A stretch of 64,000 nucleotides of DNA. Origin: an uncultured Raoultella sp. Lineage in GTDB: Bacteria; Pseudomonadota; Gammaproteobacteria; Enterobacterales; Enterobacteriaceae. The DNA is taken from positions 186,001-250,000 of the forward strand of contig CAAEVH010000004.1 in assembly GCA_900759445.1 (NCBI GenBank), given 5' to 3'. This document shows, piece after piece, positions 11,097-23,415 of this stretch. The translations under genes were made by a program, and so were the position numbers. Position 1 is the first letter of the stretch. Every line of letters starts with the position of its first letter. The notes under the pieces were generated by a model. The model worked only from the letters and a program-made list of their open reading frames with translations, searched no databases and was not told the origin of the DNA.

Positions 11097-11121
11097 GCCT
11101 GGCGCTACGCTTATCTGGCCT
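11097..11121. repeat. Single REP-like element after cdd
   Basis: The 3' flank of cdd holds a sequence with REP character (GCCTGGCGCTACGCTTATCT) that can fold on itself. It is a divergent, single-copy example with no partner visible in the cdd-sanA gap. Confidence 0.5.
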
Positions 11122-11247
11122 GCAATCGCTCCAGGTTGTCGGCCAGATTTGCTGTTGCTACCATCCAACAGGACCGTTTTGCTGAAAATCCCCTCAATCA
11201 GATTGCTGTTTCTTGCGCTACGTCTTCCGGTACAGTAGCCTGATTGA

Positions 11248-12237
<990 letters not shown>

Positions 12238-12351
12238 AGAATTTTCCTTTATATTAGCATTTGAGAATAGCTAATATTTTGATAATAGTTACCATTTCAA
12301 TGTAAGGGATTAATGCTGCCCGCCAGCATTTCCCTCAGACTATCTTCTATT

Positions 12352-12367
12352 TGTGAATCCTTTCACA
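12352..12367 (+). promoter_or_regulatory. Consensus CRP site upstream of preTA
   Basis: TGTGA-ATCCTT-TCACA matches the CRP consensus in both half-sites. It lies about 100 bp before the preT start, within the 232-bp yeiS-preT gap, which is otherwise AT-rich. It suggests cAMP control of pyrimidine catabolism. Confidence 0.7.
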
Positions 12368-12469
12368 GAATACTCTTCCTGCAGTGCTTAGCCTTAAGAA
12401 TAGCCTTCACTTTTTATATTTTGTTATTAACGGTTTGCCTTAATTTACTCAAGCATTAAGGAAGAAAAT

Positions 12470-13711
12470 ATGCCACAACAAAATTATCTGGATGAGCTCA
12501 CGCCTGCTTTTACCCCATTATTAGCAATAAAAGAGGCTTCCCGCTGTTTATTATGTCACGACGCCCCCTGTAGTCATGATTGCCCGGCGCAAACAGACCC
12601 AGGGAAATTTATTCGCTCTATTTATTTTCGTAATTTTAAAGGTGCGGCCGAAACTATCCGCGAAAATAATGCGCTCGGTGCGGTGTGCGCCCGGGTTTGC
12701 CCAACCGAAAAATTATGCCAGCGCGGATGTACGCGCTCAGGAATTGATAAACCTATCGATATTGCACGTCTGCAGCGCTTTATTACCGATTTTGAACAGC
12801 AGACCGCAATGAAAATCTATCAGCCGGCAACAAAAACGCTCGGCAAGGTAGCTATCATCGGGGCGGGTCCGGCGGGGTTACAGGCCAGCGTAACGCTAAG
12901 TAATCTTGGTTATGATGTGACAATCTTCGAAAAACAGGCACAGCCAGGTGGCTGGTTGCGTTATGGCATTCCAGAGTTTCGTCTGCCGCAGGCAGTTTTG
13001 GATCTTGAAATTGCCCGTATCGTTGAAATGGGCGTGACCATCAAGTGCAACTGTGAAGTCGGCAATGCCCTTTCCGTTGAGCAACTCAAAGCAGAATACC
13101 GCGCCGTACTGGTTACCGTAGGGATGTCTTACGGTTCAACGTTATCACTGTTTGAGAGGGCGAATCACGTCGAAATCGCCGTCGATTTTCTGCAACGAGC
13201 CCGGCAATCCAACGGCGATATTACCGTCGCACAAAGTGCATTAATCATCGGCGGTGGCGACGTGGCGATGGATGTCGCCAGTACGTTGAAGCTGCTGGGC
13301 TGCCCGTCAGTCACCTGTGTCGCGCGTGAAGAACTCGCCGACTTCCCGGCCAGCGACAAAGAATTCAGCAGCACACAGGCTTTAGGGGTGTCGATAATTG
13401 ACGGCTTCACGCCCGTGGCGGTTAGCGGAAATCGAGTCACCTTTAAGCACGTACGCCTGCCAGGAGAACTCACGCTTGAAGCCGAACAGATTATTCTCGC
13501 CGTCGGCCAACATGCTCAGCTTGATAATTTCGCCATGTTAAAGCCACAGCGCAATCTTATCGATACGCACAATTATCAAACCGCCGATCCGGCTCTGTTT
13601 GCTGCGGGCGATATTGTTAAAGGCGATAAAACCGTTGTTTACGCCGTGAAAACGGGAAAAGAAGCCGCTCAGGCCATTCATCACTATTTAGAGGGAGCTT
13701 GCTCATGTTAA
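12470..13711 (+). CDS. preT: NAD-dependent dihydropyrimidine dehydrogenase subunit PreT
   Basis: Electron-transfer subunit of the PreTA complex, which interconverts uracil/thymine and their dihydro forms using NAD(H). Eight N-terminal cysteines (26, 29, 34, 38, 73, 77, 83, 87) fit two [4Fe-4S] clusters. An FAD fold follows ([10 protein letters not shown], about 127-136), then an NAD fold ([11 protein letters not shown]), as in the glutamate synthase small subunit. The 413-residue length is close to E. coli (412). The stop overlaps the preA start by 7 bases (ATGTTAA). Confidence 0.95.
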   Translation: MPQQNYLDELTPAFTPLLAIKEASRCLLCHDAPCSHDCPAQTDPGKFIRSIYFRNFKGAAETIRENNALGAVCARVCPTEKLCQRGCTRSGIDKPIDIARLQRFITDFEQQTAMKIYQPATKTLGKVAIIGAGPAGLQASVTLSNLGYDVTIFEKQAQPGGWLRYGIPEFRLPQAVLDLEIARIVEMGVTIKCNCEVGNALSVEQLKAEYRAVLVTVGMSYGSTLSLFERANHVEIAVDFLQRARQSNGDITVAQSALIIGGGDVAMDVASTLKLLGCPSVTCVAREELADFPASDKEFSSTQALGVSIIDGFTPVAVSGNRVTFKHVRLPGELTLEAEQIILAVGQHAQLDNFAMLKPQRNLIDTHNYQTADPALFAAGDIVKGDKTVVYAVKTGKEAAQAIHHYLEGACSC

Positions 13712-14940
13712 CGAAAGATCTTTCTATTACTTTTTGCGGCGTCAAATTCCCCAACCCGTTCTGCCTCTCTTCCTCTCCGGTGGGCAACTGCTATGAAATG
13801 TGCGCCAAAGCCTATGATAGCGGCTGGGGTGGCATTGTTTTTAAAACGATCGGGTTCTTTATTGCTAATGAAGTCTCCCCACGCTTTGACCATCTCACCA
13901 AAGAAGATACCGGCTTTATTGGCTTCAAAAACATGGAACAAATTGCCGAGCATCCGCTGGAGGAGAATCTGGCCGCAATTCGTCGGCTGAAACAGGACTA
14001 CCCGGACAAAGTCCTGATTGCGTCGATTATGGGGGAAAATGAGCAGCAATGGCAGGAACTGGCCCGCCTGGTTGAAGACGCGGGTGCAGACATGATCGAG
14101 TGTAACTTCTCGTGCCCGCAAATGACCTCACATGCCATGGGTAGCGATGTCGGGCAAAGCCCTGAGCTGGTTGAAAAGTATTGTCGGGCCGTTAAACGCG
14201 GCTCGTCCCTGCCGATGCTGGCGAAAATGACACCGAACATTGGTGATATGTGTGAGGTGGCTCTGGCAGCAAAACACGGAGGTGCCGACGGTATCGCGAC
14301 CATCAATACGGTTAAATCCATCACGAATATCGATCTGAACCGAAAAATCGGGATGCCGATCGTCAACGGTAAATCCAGTATTTCCGGCTACTCCGGCAAG
14401 GCCGTTAAACCTATTGCTTTGCGATTTATCCAACAACTGCGCATGCACCCTGAACTGCGCGATTTCCCGATCAGCGGCATCGGGGGAATTGAGACCTGGG
14501 AAGATGCCGCCGAGTTTTTACTGTTAGGCGCGGCCACGCTGCAGGTGACCACCGGGATCATGCAGTATGGCTACCGGATTGTGGAGGACATGACCAGCGG
14601 GCTGTCACATTACCTCGCCGATCAAGGGTTTGACTCACTGGAGGAGATGGTTGGTCTTGCCAATGCCAATATCATCCCCGCGGAGGATCTTGACCGTAGC
14701 TACATCGTCTACCCGAACATTCATCTTGATAAATGCGTTGGCTGTGGCCGCTGCTACATCTCCTGTTATGACGGCGGACATCAGGCGATGGAATGGAATG
14801 AGGAAACCCGCACACCGCACTGCAACACAGAAAAATGTGTGGGATGCCTGCTGTGTGGTCACGTTTGCCCGGTAGCCTGTATTGAGCTGGGTGAGGTGAA
14901 ATTTAAATCCGGTGAGAAAGAGCATGCGTTAACGTTGTAA
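13705..14940 (+). CDS. preA: NAD-dependent dihydropyrimidine dehydrogenase subunit PreA
   Basis: Catalytic FMN subunit of PreTA, 411 residues. It has a dihydroorotate dehydrogenase-like barrel ([27 protein letters not shown] at about 134-146) and a C-terminal ferredoxin domain with two CxxCxxC clusters ([11 protein letters not shown] and [11 protein letters not shown]). I chose the ATG at 13705 because it overlaps the preT stop and gives the E. coli length. The residue aligned with the catalytic Cys of mammalian dihydropyrimidine dehydrogenase appears to be Val in GSDVGQS; I recall the same in E. coli PreA. Confidence 0.95.
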   Translation: MLTKDLSITFCGVKFPNPFCLSSSPVGNCYEMCAKAYDSGWGGIVFKTIGFFIANEVSPRFDHLTKEDTGFIGFKNMEQIAEHPLEENLAAIRRLKQDYPDKVLIASIMGENEQQWQELARLVEDAGADMIECNFSCPQMTSHAMGSDVGQSPELVEKYCRAVKRGSSLPMLAKMTPNIGDMCEVALAAKHGGADGIATINTVKSITNIDLNRKIGMPIVNGKSSISGYSGKAVKPIALRFIQQLRMHPELRDFPISGIGGIETWEDAAEFLLLGAATLQVTTGIMQYGYRIVEDMTSGLSHYLADQGFDSLEEMVGLANANIIPAEDLDRSYIVYPNIHLDKCVGCGRCYISCYDGGHQAMEWNEETRTPHCNTEKCVGCLLCGHVCPVACIELGEVKFKSGEKEHALTL

Positions 14941-14947
14941 CGCTGAC

Positions 14948-14987
14948 AAAAAAGCCCGGTACAGATTACGCTGCACCGGGCTTTTTG
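14948..14987. terminator. Bidirectional terminator between preA and mglC
   Basis: AAAAAGCCCGGT and ACCGGGCTTTTT flank a loop of about 14 bases, giving a GC-rich stem with T-runs in both directions. It serves the convergent preA (+) and mglC (-). Confidence 0.88.
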
Positions 14988-14997
14988 CGGTATACGA

Positions 14998-16008
14998 TTA
15001 CTTCTTACGCGCGTACTTCAGTGAGTCCAGCGCGACCGCGAAGATGATAATGCCGCCCTTGATAATGTACTGCCAGTAAGGGTTCACGCCAATGTAAGTC
15101 AGACCGTAGTTGATGACGGTGAAGATAATCACACCGGTCACCACGCCAAACACGGTCCCGACCCCGCCGCTGAACGACACGCCGCCAACCACGCACGCCG
15201 CAATCGCATCCAGCTCATACATAAAGCCGAGGTTGTTAGTCGCCGAGCCGATACGCCCGGCTTCGAGCAAACCACCAAAGGCATAAAACACGCCAGACAA
15301 CGCATAGATGATCAGCAGGTTCAGCGCAACGTTGACCCCGGACACTTTCGCTGCTTCAGGGTTTCCGCCGATGGCGAAAATGTTTTTACCGAAGCGGGTC
15401 TTGTTCCACAGCACCCAGACAAACGCCACCGCAATCAGCGCATAGAAGGTGATGTAGGAGAGGCGGAAACTACCCAGCGCAATAAAGCCCTGCGCGAAGG
15501 TGGAGAATCCGCTGTCAAAGCCAGAAATTGGCGATGCGCCGACAAAGTCGTAGTACAGGGAGTTGATCCCGTAAACGATGATCATCGTACCCAGGGTGGT
15601 AATAAACGGCGTCACATTCAGATAAGCAATGATAATACCGTTCACCAGACCGATAATGGCGCCAATCACGCAAACAATCAGCACGACTACGATGATTGGC
15701 ATTGTAGCCATTTCCGGGAACACCTTGTTGGCGTTCTCCATCGACTGTAGCAAGGTTGCCGCCACGACTGCCGCCAGGCCAACCTGACGTCCCGCCGACA
15801 GATCTGTCCCTTGGGTAACAATCAGCCCGGCCACACCCAATGCGATAATAATACGCACCGAGGATTGCGTCAGAATATTACTCAGGTTCAGTAAGCTTAA
15901 GAAAGTGGGATCCTGGAAAATAATAATCGCCAGCAAAACCAAAAGAACAACGTAAATTCCGCCTTCTTTCAGATAAGTAAGAAAACTTTTCTTATTTAAC
16001 GCACTCAT
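14998..16008 (-). CDS. mglC: Galactose/methyl-galactoside ABC permease MglC
   Basis: Inner-membrane permease of the MglBAC importer, 336 residues, of the RbsC/XylH sugar permease family with about ten hydrophobic segments. The family stretch GLIVTQGTDLSAGRQVG is seen at about 60-76. It is the last gene of mglBAC, 15 bp after mglA. Confidence 0.96.
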   Translation of the reverse strand: MSALNKKSFLTYLKEGGIYVVLLVLLAIIIFQDPTFLSLLNLSNILTQSSVRIIIALGVAGLIVTQGTDLSAGRQVGLAAVVAATLLQSMENANKVFPEMATMPIIVVVLIVCVIGAIIGLVNGIIIAYLNVTPFITTLGTMIIVYGINSLYYDFVGASPISGFDSGFSTFAQGFIALGSFRLSYITFYALIAVAFVWVLWNKTRFGKNIFAIGGNPEAAKVSGVNVALNLLIIYALSGVFYAFGGLLEAGRIGSATNNLGFMYELDAIAACVVGGVSFSGGVGTVFGVVTGVIIFTVINYGLTYIGVNPYWQYIIKGGIIIFAVALDSLKYARKK

Positions 16009-16023
16009 GAGGAGCCCCTAATC

Positions 16024-17544
16024 TTAAAGGTGCAAAGACGCAAGACGGAGGATTTCGTTTTGCGTTGTTGTTTTAGTGTCAACAATTCCGGCAACGAGAC
16101 CATTGCTCATCACCAGAATACGATCGGTAATACCTAGCAGCTCCGGCATTTCAGAGGAAATAATAATAATCCCCTTATCCTTTTTCGCGAGTTCGGCAAT
16201 CAACTGATAAATTTCAAATTTCGCGCCAACATCGATACCACGCGTGGGTTCATCTAACATCAGGATTTCTGGCTGCGTTAATAACCAGCGACCAATAACC
16301 ACCTTTTGCTGATTACCACCGGACAGTGAACCGATTTGTGTACGATGGCCCGGCGTTTTCACCCTCATTGAGTCAATTACCCACTGGGTATCACTCTTCA
16401 TGCGGGAATTATCCAGCAGACCAACTTTGTTTTTATAGTTTTGGATATTGGAGATTAACGAGTTAAAACCAATATCCAGATACGCGTAAATACCGGTTGA
16501 GCGGCGCTCTTCCGTGACCAGCGCAAAACCATGATTAATGGCCTCATTTGCGCTGTGGTTATTAATCTTTTTGCCGTGTAGCGTAATCGTACCCGATGAT
16601 TTCTCACGAATACCAAAAAGCGTTTCAACGATATCAGTACGTTTTGCGCCGACCAGCCCGGCAATCCCGAGAATTTCCCCTTTGTGCAAATCAAACGAGA
16701 TATCACGAATCGATGGCTGACGCAGCGAGGTCAGGTTACGCACTTGCAGAATGACTTCACCGGGTTTGTTTTCTTTATCCGGAAAACGTTGGTTCAGTGA
16801 GCGGCCGACCATCATGGAGATGATCTTATCCATATCCAGCCCTTCCAGCGGCTGGGTCGCAATCCACTGGCCATCGCGCAGCACGGTAATTTCATCGCAT
16901 AGCTGGAAGATTTCTTCCATCTTGTGAGAAATATAAACAATACCGCATCCACGCTCTTTCAGCTTACGGATAATGGTAAACAGATGATTAACTTCTTTCT
17001 CGGTTAACGATGACGTTGGCTCATCCATGATGACGATTTTTGCGTCATAGGAGAACGCTTTCGCAATTTCAATCATCTGCATTTGAGAAACGGATAATGT
17101 ACCAACACGCGCACGCGGATCGATATCAATATCCAGCTCATCAAATATCGCTTTGGTATCGCGGTACATTTTGTCCTGATCGACAAACATGCCTTTGGTG
17201 GGATAGCGTCCCAGCCACATGTTATCCATCACAGAACGTTGTAATACCAGGTTTAATTCCTGGTGTACCATCGAAATACCATTTTCAAGCGCTTCTTTAG
17301 CAGAATGAAAATCGATTTCTTTACCCTGAAATAAAATACTACCGGAATCTTTTTGATAGATACCGAAAAGACATTTCAATAATGTTGATTTCCCCGCGCC
17401 ATTCTCCCCCATTAAGGCATGAATGGAATGTGGGCGGACTTTTAAATTGACATTATCAAGAGCCTTAACGCCGGGGAAGGACTTGTTGATGCCGGTCATT
17501 TCCAACAAGTATTCGCCTGACGACTGAGTATGTGTGCTGACCAT
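16024..17544 (-). CDS. mglA: Galactose/methyl-galactoside ABC ATPase MglA
   Basis: Tandem ABC ATPase of 506 residues energising galactose uptake. The first domain has Walker A GENGAGKS, signature LSVSQMQ and Walker [11 protein letters not shown]. The second has a degenerate Walker A (GLVGAKRTD) but a normal signature LSGGNQQK and [10 protein letters not shown]. This asymmetry is normal for the RbsA/MglA/XylG family. Confidence 0.96.
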   Translation of the reverse strand: MVSTHTQSSGEYLLEMTGINKSFPGVKALDNVNLKVRPHSIHALMGENGAGKSTLLKCLFGIYQKDSGSILFQGKEIDFHSAKEALENGISMVHQELNLVLQRSVMDNMWLGRYPTKGMFVDQDKMYRDTKAIFDELDIDIDPRARVGTLSVSQMQMIEIAKAFSYDAKIVIMDEPTSSLTEKEVNHLFTIIRKLKERGCGIVYISHKMEEIFQLCDEITVLRDGQWIATQPLEGLDMDKIISMMVGRSLNQRFPDKENKPGEVILQVRNLTSLRQPSIRDISFDLHKGEILGIAGLVGAKRTDIVETLFGIREKSSGTITLHGKKINNHSANEAINHGFALVTEERRSTGIYAYLDIGFNSLISNIQNYKNKVGLLDNSRMKSDTQWVIDSMRVKTPGHRTQIGSLSGGNQQKVVIGRWLLTQPEILMLDEPTRGIDVGAKFEIYQLIAELAKKDKGIIIISSEMPELLGITDRILVMSNGLVAGIVDTKTTTQNEILRLASLHL

Positions 17545-17581
17545 AATTATACCTTGTTGGCCTTGCAGAGTGCGTTATTAA

Positions 17582-17602
17582 GGGCGCAATGACATTGCGC
17601 CC
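17582..17602 (-). other. mglB-mglA intercistronic stem-loop
   Basis: A perfect 9-bp stem (GGGCGCAAT/ATTGCGCCC) with a 3-base loop lies 14 bases past the mglB stop. On the transcript it is followed by a short, interrupted T stretch. Such stems protect the mglB end or partly terminate, which would fit the excess of binding protein over MglA and MglC. Confidence 0.7.
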
Positions 17603-17615
17603 AAAGACGGAGTAT

Positions 17616-18614
17616 TTACTTATTGGTAAACTCTGCCAGATTATCTTTATCGACACCTACGTACGGAACGCGAACAATTTTGTTCTCAATTTTCCAGTTA
17701 GTGCCATCTGCCGCACCTTTGCCATCAGCCAGGTTTTTCGCCAGATCGAAGGTGGCTTTCGCCTGGTTGTTGGCGTCGTTCAGCACGGTACCAGCCATTG
17801 CGCCAGATTTCACCAGAGCCAGCGCTTCAGGCAGCGCATCCACACCAAATACCGGTACGCTGGTTTTGTTGTGCGCTTTCAATGCTTCAACTGCGCCCAT
17901 TGCCATCGCATCGTTGTTTGCGATAACCACTTCGATTTTGTTGGCGTTCGGACCGGACATCCACGCATCCATTTTATCTTTTGCCTGAGCGGTATCCCAC
18001 ATTGCAGTATCTAACTGCAGTTGCTCAGTTTTAATGCCTTTATCGTTCAGCTCTTTAATCACGTAAGTGGTACGTGCTTCAGCGTCCGGGTGTCCCGGTT
18101 CGCCTTTCAGCAGAACAAACTGAATTTTGCCGTCTTTGTTCAGGTCCCAGTTCGGATTCGCTGCCCAGTGTTTGGCGATCAAATCACCCTGAATAATACC
18201 GGACTCTTTAGAGTCGGTACCGACGTAAAACGCTTTGTCATAGCTGTCCAGCGCCTTACGAGAAGGTTCTTTGTTAAAGAACACGATCGGTACGTTCTGC
18301 CCGCGTGCTTTTTCAATGACCGTGCCTGCCGCTGCCGGGTCAACCAGGTTAATCGCCAGTGCTTTAACGCCTTTTGCCAGCAGCACGTCGATCTGGTCGT
18401 TTTGTTTGGACTGGTCGTTCTGCGAGTCATTCATCAGCAGTTGTACATCTGGCGCCGCTTTGGCATCTTTTTCAATAGCCTTACGTACTACAGACATAAA
18501 GTTATCGTCATACTTATAGATAGTCACACCAATGCGGGTATCAGCAGCGTGCGCAGCCGCGCCGAATAACATGCTTGCCATTACAGCAGACAGGGTCAAC
18601 ACCTTCTTATTCAT
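17616..18614 (-). CDS. mglB: Periplasmic galactose/glucose-binding protein MglB
   Basis: Soluble receptor for the Mgl importer and for Trg-mediated chemotaxis to galactose. Of 332 residues, the first 23 form a signal peptide ending [10 protein letters not shown]. The mature protein has the two-lobe sugar-binding fold; the calcium loop DLNKDGKIQ is visible at about 157-165. It is the first gene of mglBAC, with CRP and GalR/S sites upstream. Confidence 0.97.
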   Translation of the reverse strand: MNKKVLTLSAVMASMLFGAAAHAADTRIGVTIYKYDDNFMSVVRKAIEKDAKAAPDVQLLMNDSQNDQSKQNDQIDVLLAKGVKALAINLVDPAAAGTVIEKARGQNVPIVFFNKEPSRKALDSYDKAFYVGTDSKESGIIQGDLIAKHWAANPNWDLNKDGKIQFVLLKGEPGHPDAEARTTYVIKELNDKGIKTEQLQLDTAMWDTAQAKDKMDAWMSGPNANKIEVVIANNDAMAMGAVEALKAHNKTSVPVFGVDALPEALALVKSGAMAGTVLNDANNQAKATFDLAKNLADGKGAADGTNWKIENKIVRVPYVGVDKDNLAEFTNK

Positions 18615-18864
18615 GGTATCTCCGGTTTTATTATGCAGGGTAGTACTTGAGATAAATGCTCGGCAGGCAGAACGTTACTGAAGTGTTACTGAACGCCGAA
18701 GCTCACTTTTAAAAAATATTTCTTCCGTGTCTGGCAACGCTCCAAAAACAGGCTTTAATTTTTGTTTAAGGCACCTTTACCTCGATGAAAGTGATTATTC
18801 ACCGTTACATAGTAGTTACAGCGCAACAAACAGTGTCATCATAGCTATCGCATTGTTAATATAC

Positions 18865-18880
18865 TGTGAATTTACTCACA
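18865..18880 (-). promoter_or_regulatory. CRP site of the mgl promoter
   Basis: TGTGA-ATTTAC-TCACA is a consensus CRP site in the 293-bp space between galS and mglB, beside the GalS operator, as in the E. coli mgl promoter. Confidence 0.85.
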
Positions 18881-18881
18881 T

Positions 18882-18897
18882 ATTGAAAGCGGTTACA
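18882..18897 (-). promoter_or_regulatory. GalS/GalR operator of mglBAC
   Basis: On the minus strand the sequence reads TGTAACCGCTTTCAAT, a GalR/GalS-type operator adjoining the CRP site. It lies just past the galS stop. The rest of the gap toward mglB holds the promoter and leader; I see no further gene there. Confidence 0.8.
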
Positions 18898-18907
18898 TCG
18901 CGCAACG

Positions 18908-19933
18908 TTATGAGTTAGTGATCGGTGCCGCATTCTGCCGTAGCGCCACTGAATGGCGACGCACCAGTGTCGGCATAAAGCAATGCGTCGCCTCCGGGTC
19001 TAACGTGCCTGCAGCCCCCTGTAGCGCAAGCTCCGTCGCCATTTTTGCCATTGAGGCAATGGGATAGCGTACGGTGGTCAGTTGCGGATCGGTGTAACGC
19101 GCGATAGGAATATCATCAAAGCCAATGATAGAAAGGTGTAATGGAATAGCGATGCCGTTGTCTTTTAGCGCGGTCAGCGCGCCGGCAGCCATATTGTCGT
19201 TATAGGCGAAAACCGCCGTCAGTTGTAAGTTACGTCCCAGCAGTTCTACCATCGCAGACTCTCCGCCTTGCATATCGGGCGAACCGGTGCCGACCCAACT
19301 TTCTGCCGCAACAATCCCCTGCTCTTTCAGGGCTGTTAACCACCCTTCTTTGCGCATGGTGTCATCTTCAATGCGATGGCTTGACGCCAGATAACCGATG
19401 CGTTGATGACCATTATTCAGCAGCATTCGGGTCGCCATTTTGGCACCGCTGATGTTATCCAGGCAGACGCAGCGGTGGGCGTAACCCGGCACCAGACGGT
19501 TGATCAGCACCATGCCGGGGGTCTGATCCATAAACTCGGCGAGTTCCCGATCGCTCAGTGCTTTAGAGTGTACAATCAGTGCGTTACAGCGCTGACGAAT
19601 CAACACCTCAATGGCATGACGTTCTTTTTCAGCCTCATGATAGCTGTTGCCAATCAGGACATACTTCTGATGCTGCTGGGCAACCATATCCACGGCTTTT
19701 ACCAGCGCGCCAAAAAAGGCGTCTGATACATCCATGACCACAACACCAATCGTGTCGCTCACCTGCGTCGCCAGCGCTTGCGCGTTGGCATTAGGTCGAT
19801 AGCCCAGCAGAGTAACTGCCTTCATTACCGCTTCACGCGTATCGGGACTCACCAGCGCACTGTTGTTCAGTACGCGGGAAACGGTCGCTACAGAAACGCC
19901 AGACTGTCGTGCCACATCACGTATGGTGATCAT
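18908..19933 (-). CDS. galS: mgl repressor/isorepressor GalS
   Basis: LacI-family repressor of mgl and gal genes, induced by galactose or fucose. The N-terminal helix-turn-helix is [20 protein letters not shown], followed by the hinge and a periplasmic-binding-like domain. I chose the ATG giving MITIRD (19933), as in E. coli; a GTG two codons upstream is also possible. It lacks the last few residues of E. coli GalS. A GalS-type operator and CRP site lie upstream, indicating autoregulation. Confidence 0.94.
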   Translation of the reverse strand: MITIRDVARQSGVSVATVSRVLNNSALVSPDTREAVMKAVTLLGYRPNANAQALATQVSDTIGVVVMDVSDAFFGALVKAVDMVAQQHQKYVLIGNSYHEAEKERHAIEVLIRQRCNALIVHSKALSDRELAEFMDQTPGMVLINRLVPGYAHRCVCLDNISGAKMATRMLLNNGHQRIGYLASSHRIEDDTMRKEGWLTALKEQGIVAAESWVGTGSPDMQGGESAMVELLGRNLQLTAVFAYNDNMAAGALTALKDNGIAIPLHLSIIGFDDIPIARYTDPQLTTVRYPIASMAKMATELALQGAAGTLDPEATHCFMPTLVRRHSVALRQNAAPITNS

Positions 19934-20012
19934 ATTCACTGCCCTGTTTTAGATTGCGGTTGCCCGCAGACACCCCAGGCTGGGTATTTTGTCAGCACAA
20001 CGAAACGCACTG

Positions 20013-20046
20013 CGTGAGAGATGTCACAGGAATGAAAGCGCTTACA
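20013..20046 (-). promoter_or_regulatory. galS promoter: CRP site and GalS operator
   Basis: CGTGA-N6-TCACA at 20013-20028 fits a CRP site. TGAAAGCGCTTACA at 20033-20046 fits a GalR/S operator. Both are about 80-110 bp upstream of galS, matching the known autoregulated, CRP-dependent galS promoter. Confidence 0.75.
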
Positions 20047-20077
20047 TCCGTTTTGTTAATGAATGTGATCCAGATCG

Positions 20078-21235
20078 TTATCTGGATGTACGCGGCAATG
20101 ATGTCCCCGCAGCACGCAGGGTTAATTGACGCCACAGCCATTCCACCGGGCCCTGGCGGTAAAAACGTAGCCATATGACGGAGAAAAGTAGGTTAACGGC
20201 CCAAACCGGAATGACGAAATACAGCAGCTCCAGTCGGTCAAATTTCATAAATAAGCCGACCTGGTAAAACAGCGTGGTGCAGATTAAGGTTTGTAACAGA
20301 TAGTTAGTTAATGCCATGCGCCCCACACAGGCGATGGCAATGACCCATTTTAAGCGGCTAAGCTGCGGCCAGAAGCCGAACATCAGCGCGGCGTAACCGA
20401 TGGTTTGCAACGGCGCGCCCAGCTCTCGCGGGGCTTGTAGCAAGAAGGCACACCAGCGATATGCCCAGTCCAGATGCCACTGAGCGACGATAGCAGGCAG
20501 GTTAATCGCCATCCCGAGAATGACCAGCAGTACACCGGTGCGTCGGTAATGCTGTAAGCTGTACTGCCCTTTTAACCAACCACTGCGCATCAATGCCGCG
20601 CCGAGCAGCATCATCCCCGCCAGTTGCCAGCCGTACTGTGCGCCCAGAGCCAGCAAGCTATTGGACATCATATCCACGCGATTGCTGACGGCTTCCATTC
20701 CACCGGTTATTTTCCAGTATTTTTCATACAGCAACGCTGAGGCATCCGGCGTCCAGGCACGACTGGTCTCACTCCCGGAGATTACCCCCAGCAGCAGCAA
20801 TACGCCAACGCCCACCAGATAAAGCAGTACGCCGGTGTTAAATAAGCTTTTTACCGACGGCGCATCACGGATCAACCGCCAACAAATCAGACCGATTAAG
20901 CCATATGCCAGCAGGATATCGCCATCCCAGAAGAGTAAACCGTGAATAAAACCCAATAGAACCAGCAGCGTAAGCCGCGACTGGATCCAGCGTTTACCGC
21001 GCGGGAGCAGCATTTGCAGACCGGCACCGAACAGCAGTGCAAACAGCGTGAGGAATTTTACCTGCGCAAAGAGATCGAGCAGCGCCCAGGTCCAGGCGTC
21101 GGATAAGGTGATGTTGCCATACCACGCGGGATTGAGGTATGCCGCCTTTGGCAAGCCAAAGGCGCTAATATTGAGAAGCAGGATACCAAGAATGGCGACG
21201 CCACGAATAAAATCCAGCGTGACATTACGCTCCAT
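20078..21235 (-). CDS. yeiB: DUF418 membrane protein YeiB
   Basis: Inner-membrane protein of 385 residues with about ten hydrophobic segments. It has the N-terminal DFIRGVAILGILLLN motif and a C-terminal DUF418 domain (GRMALTNYLLQTLICT). Function unknown; acyltransferase-like membrane proteins share the N-terminal motif. It begins 14 bp after folE, so it is probably in the same transcript. Confidence 0.93.
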   Translation of the reverse strand: MERNVTLDFIRGVAILGILLLNISAFGLPKAAYLNPAWYGNITLSDAWTWALLDLFAQVKFLTLFALLFGAGLQMLLPRGKRWIQSRLTLLVLLGFIHGLLFWDGDILLAYGLIGLICWRLIRDAPSVKSLFNTGVLLYLVGVGVLLLLGVISGSETSRAWTPDASALLYEKYWKITGGMEAVSNRVDMMSNSLLALGAQYGWQLAGMMLLGAALMRSGWLKGQYSLQHYRRTGVLLVILGMAINLPAIVAQWHLDWAYRWCAFLLQAPRELGAPLQTIGYAALMFGFWPQLSRLKWVIAIACVGRMALTNYLLQTLICTTLFYQVGLFMKFDRLELLYFVIPVWAVNLLFSVIWLRFYRQGPVEWLWRQLTLRAAGTSLPRTSR

Positions 21236-21249
21236 GGTCCCTGCCCTAA

Positions 21250-21918
21250 TCAGTTGTGATGACGTACTGCGCGCAGGAATTCCTGACGCGTATTCTGGCT
21301 GGACTTAAACAATCCGCCAAGAGAAGTGGTCGTGGTCGCACTGGTCGCATCGCGAATGCCGCGCGCTTTCACACAGTAATGTACCGCATCAATCGACACC
21401 GCCACATTATTCGTCCCGAGCAGCGTTTGCAGCGCGGTGAGAATTTGCTGGGTGAGACGTTCCTGAACCTGCGGACGCTGTGCGAAAAACTGCACAATGC
21501 GGTTAATCTTCGACAGACCAATAACCGAATCTTTCGGGATATACGCCACCGTCGCTTTGCCATCGATAGTAACAAAGTGGTGTTCGCAGGTGCTGGTCAG
21601 CGTGATATCGCGAACCGTGACCATCTCGTCCACCTTCATTTTGTTTTCAATGACGGTAATTTTCGGGAAGTTGGCGTAGTCGAGGCCGGAGAAAATCTCA
21701 TCGACATACATTTTCGCAATGCGATGCGGAGTTTCCATCAAACTGTCATCGCTCAAATCGAGATTGAGCAACTGCATAATCTCGGTCATATGGCCCGAGA
21801 TAAGACGTTTGCGCGTTTCGTTATCCATCTCTTGCACGGGCGGGCGTAGTGGCGTTTCAAGACCACGCGCGACCAGCGCTTCATGAACCAGGGCCGCTTC
21901 TTTACTGAGTGATGACAT
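21250..21918 (-). CDS. folE: GTP cyclohydrolase I
   Basis: First enzyme of tetrahydrofolate synthesis, converting GTP to 7,8-dihydroneopterin triphosphate plus formate. Zinc ligands are seen in STCEHHF and HYCVKARG. I chose [11 protein letters not shown] (21918), which gives 222 residues as in E. coli; the frame stays open 13 codons upstream, but that extension is not conserved. Confidence 0.96.
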   Translation of the reverse strand: MSSLSKEAALVHEALVARGLETPLRPPVQEMDNETRKRLISGHMTEIMQLLNLDLSDDSLMETPHRIAKMYVDEIFSGLDYANFPKITVIENKMKVDEMVTVRDITLTSTCEHHFVTIDGKATVAYIPKDSVIGLSKINRIVQFFAQRPQVQERLTQQILTALQTLLGTNNVAVSIDAVHYCVKARGIRDATSATTTTSLGGLFKSSQNTRQEFLRAVRHHN

Positions 21919-23076
<1,158 letters not shown>

Positions 23077-23085
23077 CGCCTGAGT

Positions 23086-23106
23086 GAGGGCGCCAGCCCT
23101 CTTCAT
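23086..23106 (+). terminator. Probable yeiG terminator
   Basis: A 6-bp stem GAGGGC/GCCCTC with a 4-base loop lies 10 bases after the yeiG stop, followed by a T-rich but interrupted tract. Confidence 0.5.
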
Positions 23107-23191
23107 TTCTCCATCATTCCTTCACTTTTTCTCCTTTTTTCTTTCTCCACTATCCTATTGATTTAAAAAGCATTACCCTCAAAACAAGATC

Positions 23192-23224
23192 AAACACAAA
23201 TGATTTCGATTATCATTTGTGTTT
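23192..23224 (+). promoter_or_regulatory. Fur-type operator upstream of cirA
   Basis: A perfect inverted repeat with 13-bp arms (ending ATGAT and starting ATCAT, 7-base centre) covers a sequence resembling the Fur box. E. coli cirA is iron-repressed through Fur. It lies about 190 bp before the cirA start. Confidence 0.75.
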
Positions 23225-23331
23225 ACAAACATTCATACTTTTGTACAATCCATTCGCTTCTTTACTGAAAAGAGTCCTTAAAAGACAAATACATACAATT
23301 GTCATGGCCTTTCACATGACGCGCTGATCGT

Positions 23332-23399
23332 TACCCTAAATAATTCGAGTTGTATGAACGCGCGTAGCCACGCATCTGCAACTTGAAGTATGCCGGGTA
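23332..23399. repeat. Short copy of a palindromic intergenic repeat
   Basis: A 68-bp element beginning TACCCTAAATAATTCGAGTT and ending AACTTGAAGTATGCCGGGTA. Its ends match those of the 128-bp element at 28051-28178, with about 60 bp of the middle missing. It lies between the Fur-type site and cirA, so it should be part of the cirA leader. Confidence 0.8.
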
Positions 23400-23415
23400 A
23401 ATTCATTTAAATGGA

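Noticed and set aside
16024..17544. Degenerate second Walker A in MglA considered as a damaging mutation
   Set aside because: [13 protein letters not shown] loops are normal for the second domain of MglA/RbsA ATPases.
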